Shown here piece by piece: positions 4,496-5,489 of a DNA stretch of 5,489 bases. Source of the DNA: Elusimicrobiales bacterium. Its GTDB lineage: Bacteria > Elusimicrobiota > Elusimicrobia > Elusimicrobiales > Elusimicrobiaceae. The notes below the pieces were generated by a model. That model did no database searches. It was not told the origin of the DNA and saw only the letters and a list, made by a program, of their open reading frames with translations. The translations under genes and the position numbers were made by a program. The stretch is taken from positions 1 through 5,489 of the forward strand of contig JAUNWB010000111.1 in assembly GCA_030540535.1 (NCBI GenBank), given 5' to 3'. Positions within the stretch are counted from its first letter, which is position 1. Each line of letters opens with the position of its first letter.

Positions 4496-5489
4496 CCGGT
4501 TGGAGCGCGGCGTCCGATCCATGATCGCCCAGCCCCGCGTCCAGGACGCCACCACGGTGGCCACGCTGACGTCCGCCGGCTATCCCGCAACGGGTCTGCA
4601 GGACAACAGTGCCGCGAATGCCATGAAGCTATCCTCCGTGGACCGCTGTATTGAGGTCCTGTCCGACTCCCTCGGCAAGCTGCCTATCTACGTGATGGAG
4701 CGCGGGACGAGACGCCGGGTGGATCACTGGCTCAATGAGATCCTCACCATACGCCCCAACGACGCCCAGACGCCGACGGTGGCGAAAAAAATGGTGGAGG
4801 CCAACCGTAACTGCGGCGGAAACGGCTATCTGTGGATCATCCGCAATCCCAGCACCATGCGGCCGGAGCAGCTGCTCCCCGTCCCCTATGAGCTGGTATT
4901 CCCCTGGCTGGATGATCGCGGCCAGCTGTGGTACTCCGTGATTCATCCGTTTACCGGCACGCCGATGACGGTACCACGGATGGATATGGTACACATGATG
5001 GCCTATACCCACAACGGGTATCAGGGCATCAGCGTCCTGTCCCGCGCCAATGAGGTCATCAGCGCCGGACGTGCCGCGCAGCAGTACAACCTCTCGTACT
5101 ATGCCAACGGCGGACAGCCCTCCGGCATCCTCACCACATCCGGACATCTCGGCGGGTACGAGGAACTCAAGAAGGCCGACGGCACTGTCGAGCGGATCGA
5201 CCGCCGGGACATCATCCGTAACGAGTGGGAGAAGCGGCACACCGGCCCTACAAACGCCCAGCGCATTGCGATCCTGGACAACGATCTCAAGTATCAGCCC
5301 ATCAGTATCAGCAACCGCGACGCCCAGTTTGTCGAACAGGCGGCCCTGTCTGTCCAGGACATTGCCCGCTTTTTCGGCGTCCCGCTGTACAAGCTCCAGG
5401 CTGGCGACCAGAGCTACAACGCCAATGAGCAGCACGCCATTGACTATGTGGTGTCTACCCTCCACCCCATTGTGACCCAGTGGGAAGAG
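4488..5489 (+). CDS. HK97-family phage portal protein, 3'-truncated by window end
   Basis: The 334 codons present are open to the last base; complete proteins of this family are usually around 400-430 residues, so the C-terminus lies outside. The portal is a dodecameric ring at one capsid vertex through which the terminase drives DNA and to which the neck attaches. Supporting segments: AMKLSSVDRCIEVLSDSLGK near residues 45-64 (the family's N-terminal helix region); NCGGNGYLWIIRNP around 108-121; GYQGISVLSRANEVISAGRA (177-196), the most characteristic portal motif; then YYANGGQPSGIL, the ILDNDLKYQPISIS segment, and IARFFGVPLYKL with a following NANEQ. The start is ATG at 4488, with GGGAGG (4474-4479) 8 bases upstream and an 8-base overlap with the membrane protein gene. 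No frameshift or stop is seen. In related phages a prohead protease and major capsid protein would follow downstream. Confidence 0.95.
   Translation, partial: MSNRLERGVRSMIAQPRVQDATTVATLTSAGYPATGLQDNSAANAMKLSSVDRCIEVLSDSLGKLPIYVMERGTRRRVDHWLNEILTIRPNDAQTPTVAKKMVEANRNCGGNGYLWIIRNPSTMRPEQLLPVPYELVFPWLDDRGQLWYSVIHPFTGTPMTVPRMDMVHMMAYTHNGYQGISVLSRANEVISAGRAAQQYNLSYYANGGQPSGILTTSGHLGGYEELKKADGTVERIDRRDIIRNEWEKRHTGPTNAQRIAILDNDLKYQPISISNRDAQFVEQAALSVQDIARFFGVPLYKLQAGDQSYNANEQHAIDYVVSTLHPIVTQWEE

Noticed and set aside
4629..5465. Minus-strand open frame of about 278 codons opposite the portal gene
   Set aside because: It is the antisense shadow of a well-supported portal gene, with no recognisable motif or start signal.

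Overview
The window looks like part of a tailed-phage genome or integrated prophage from a Bacillota (Clostridia-like, gut-type) host. This rests on strong AGGAGG-type ribosome binding sites, GTG and TTG starts beside ATG, a GC-rich right half, and the gene order HNH, terminase, portal that is typical of HK97-like cos phages. The host assignment is an inference from style and protein resemblance, not a database match. All convincing genes are on the + strand.

Left part (1-1788), early or replication-side genes. An acidic protein of unknown function (78-461), a 48-residue one-helix membrane peptide (458-604) and a small P-loop protein (601-996) are joined by two ATGA stop/start overlaps. After a 36-base gap comes a HUH-type rolling-circle replication initiator-like protein (1033-1788). 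Its start codon and Shine-Dalgarno lie inside an inverted repeat whose left arm contains the stop codon of the preceding gene.

Middle part (1789-2718). A TTG-started zinc-ribbon protein of the cysteine-rich KTR type (1854-2057) ends inside a large composite intrinsic terminator (2041-2095), a natural boundary between the early and packaging modules. A phage HNH endonuclease follows (2128-2499). Then comes a GC-rich, repeat-rich non-coding stretch (2500-2718) in the position where cos is expected.

Right part (2719-5489), packaging and head genes. The terminase locus is abnormal. One reading frame (2719-4260) begins as a P27-type small terminase subunit and, near base 3120, continues without a frame break into the middle of a large terminase subunit, exactly at its Walker B motif. 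The end of TerS and roughly the first third of TerL, including Walker A, are absent. The RuvC-like nuclease half of TerL is intact. A small two-helix membrane protein (4292-4495) and an HK97-family portal protein (from 4488, running off the window) follow in tight coupling.

If the sequence is correct, the element carries a packaging motor without its ATP-binding site and is either defective, dependent on a helper, or misassembled. This terminase fusion is the strongest anomaly here. Next are the stand-alone P-loop protein with a terminase-like Q-motif/Walker A layout, and the structured leader of the HUH gene. I found no RNA gene, CRISPR array or insertion sequence.
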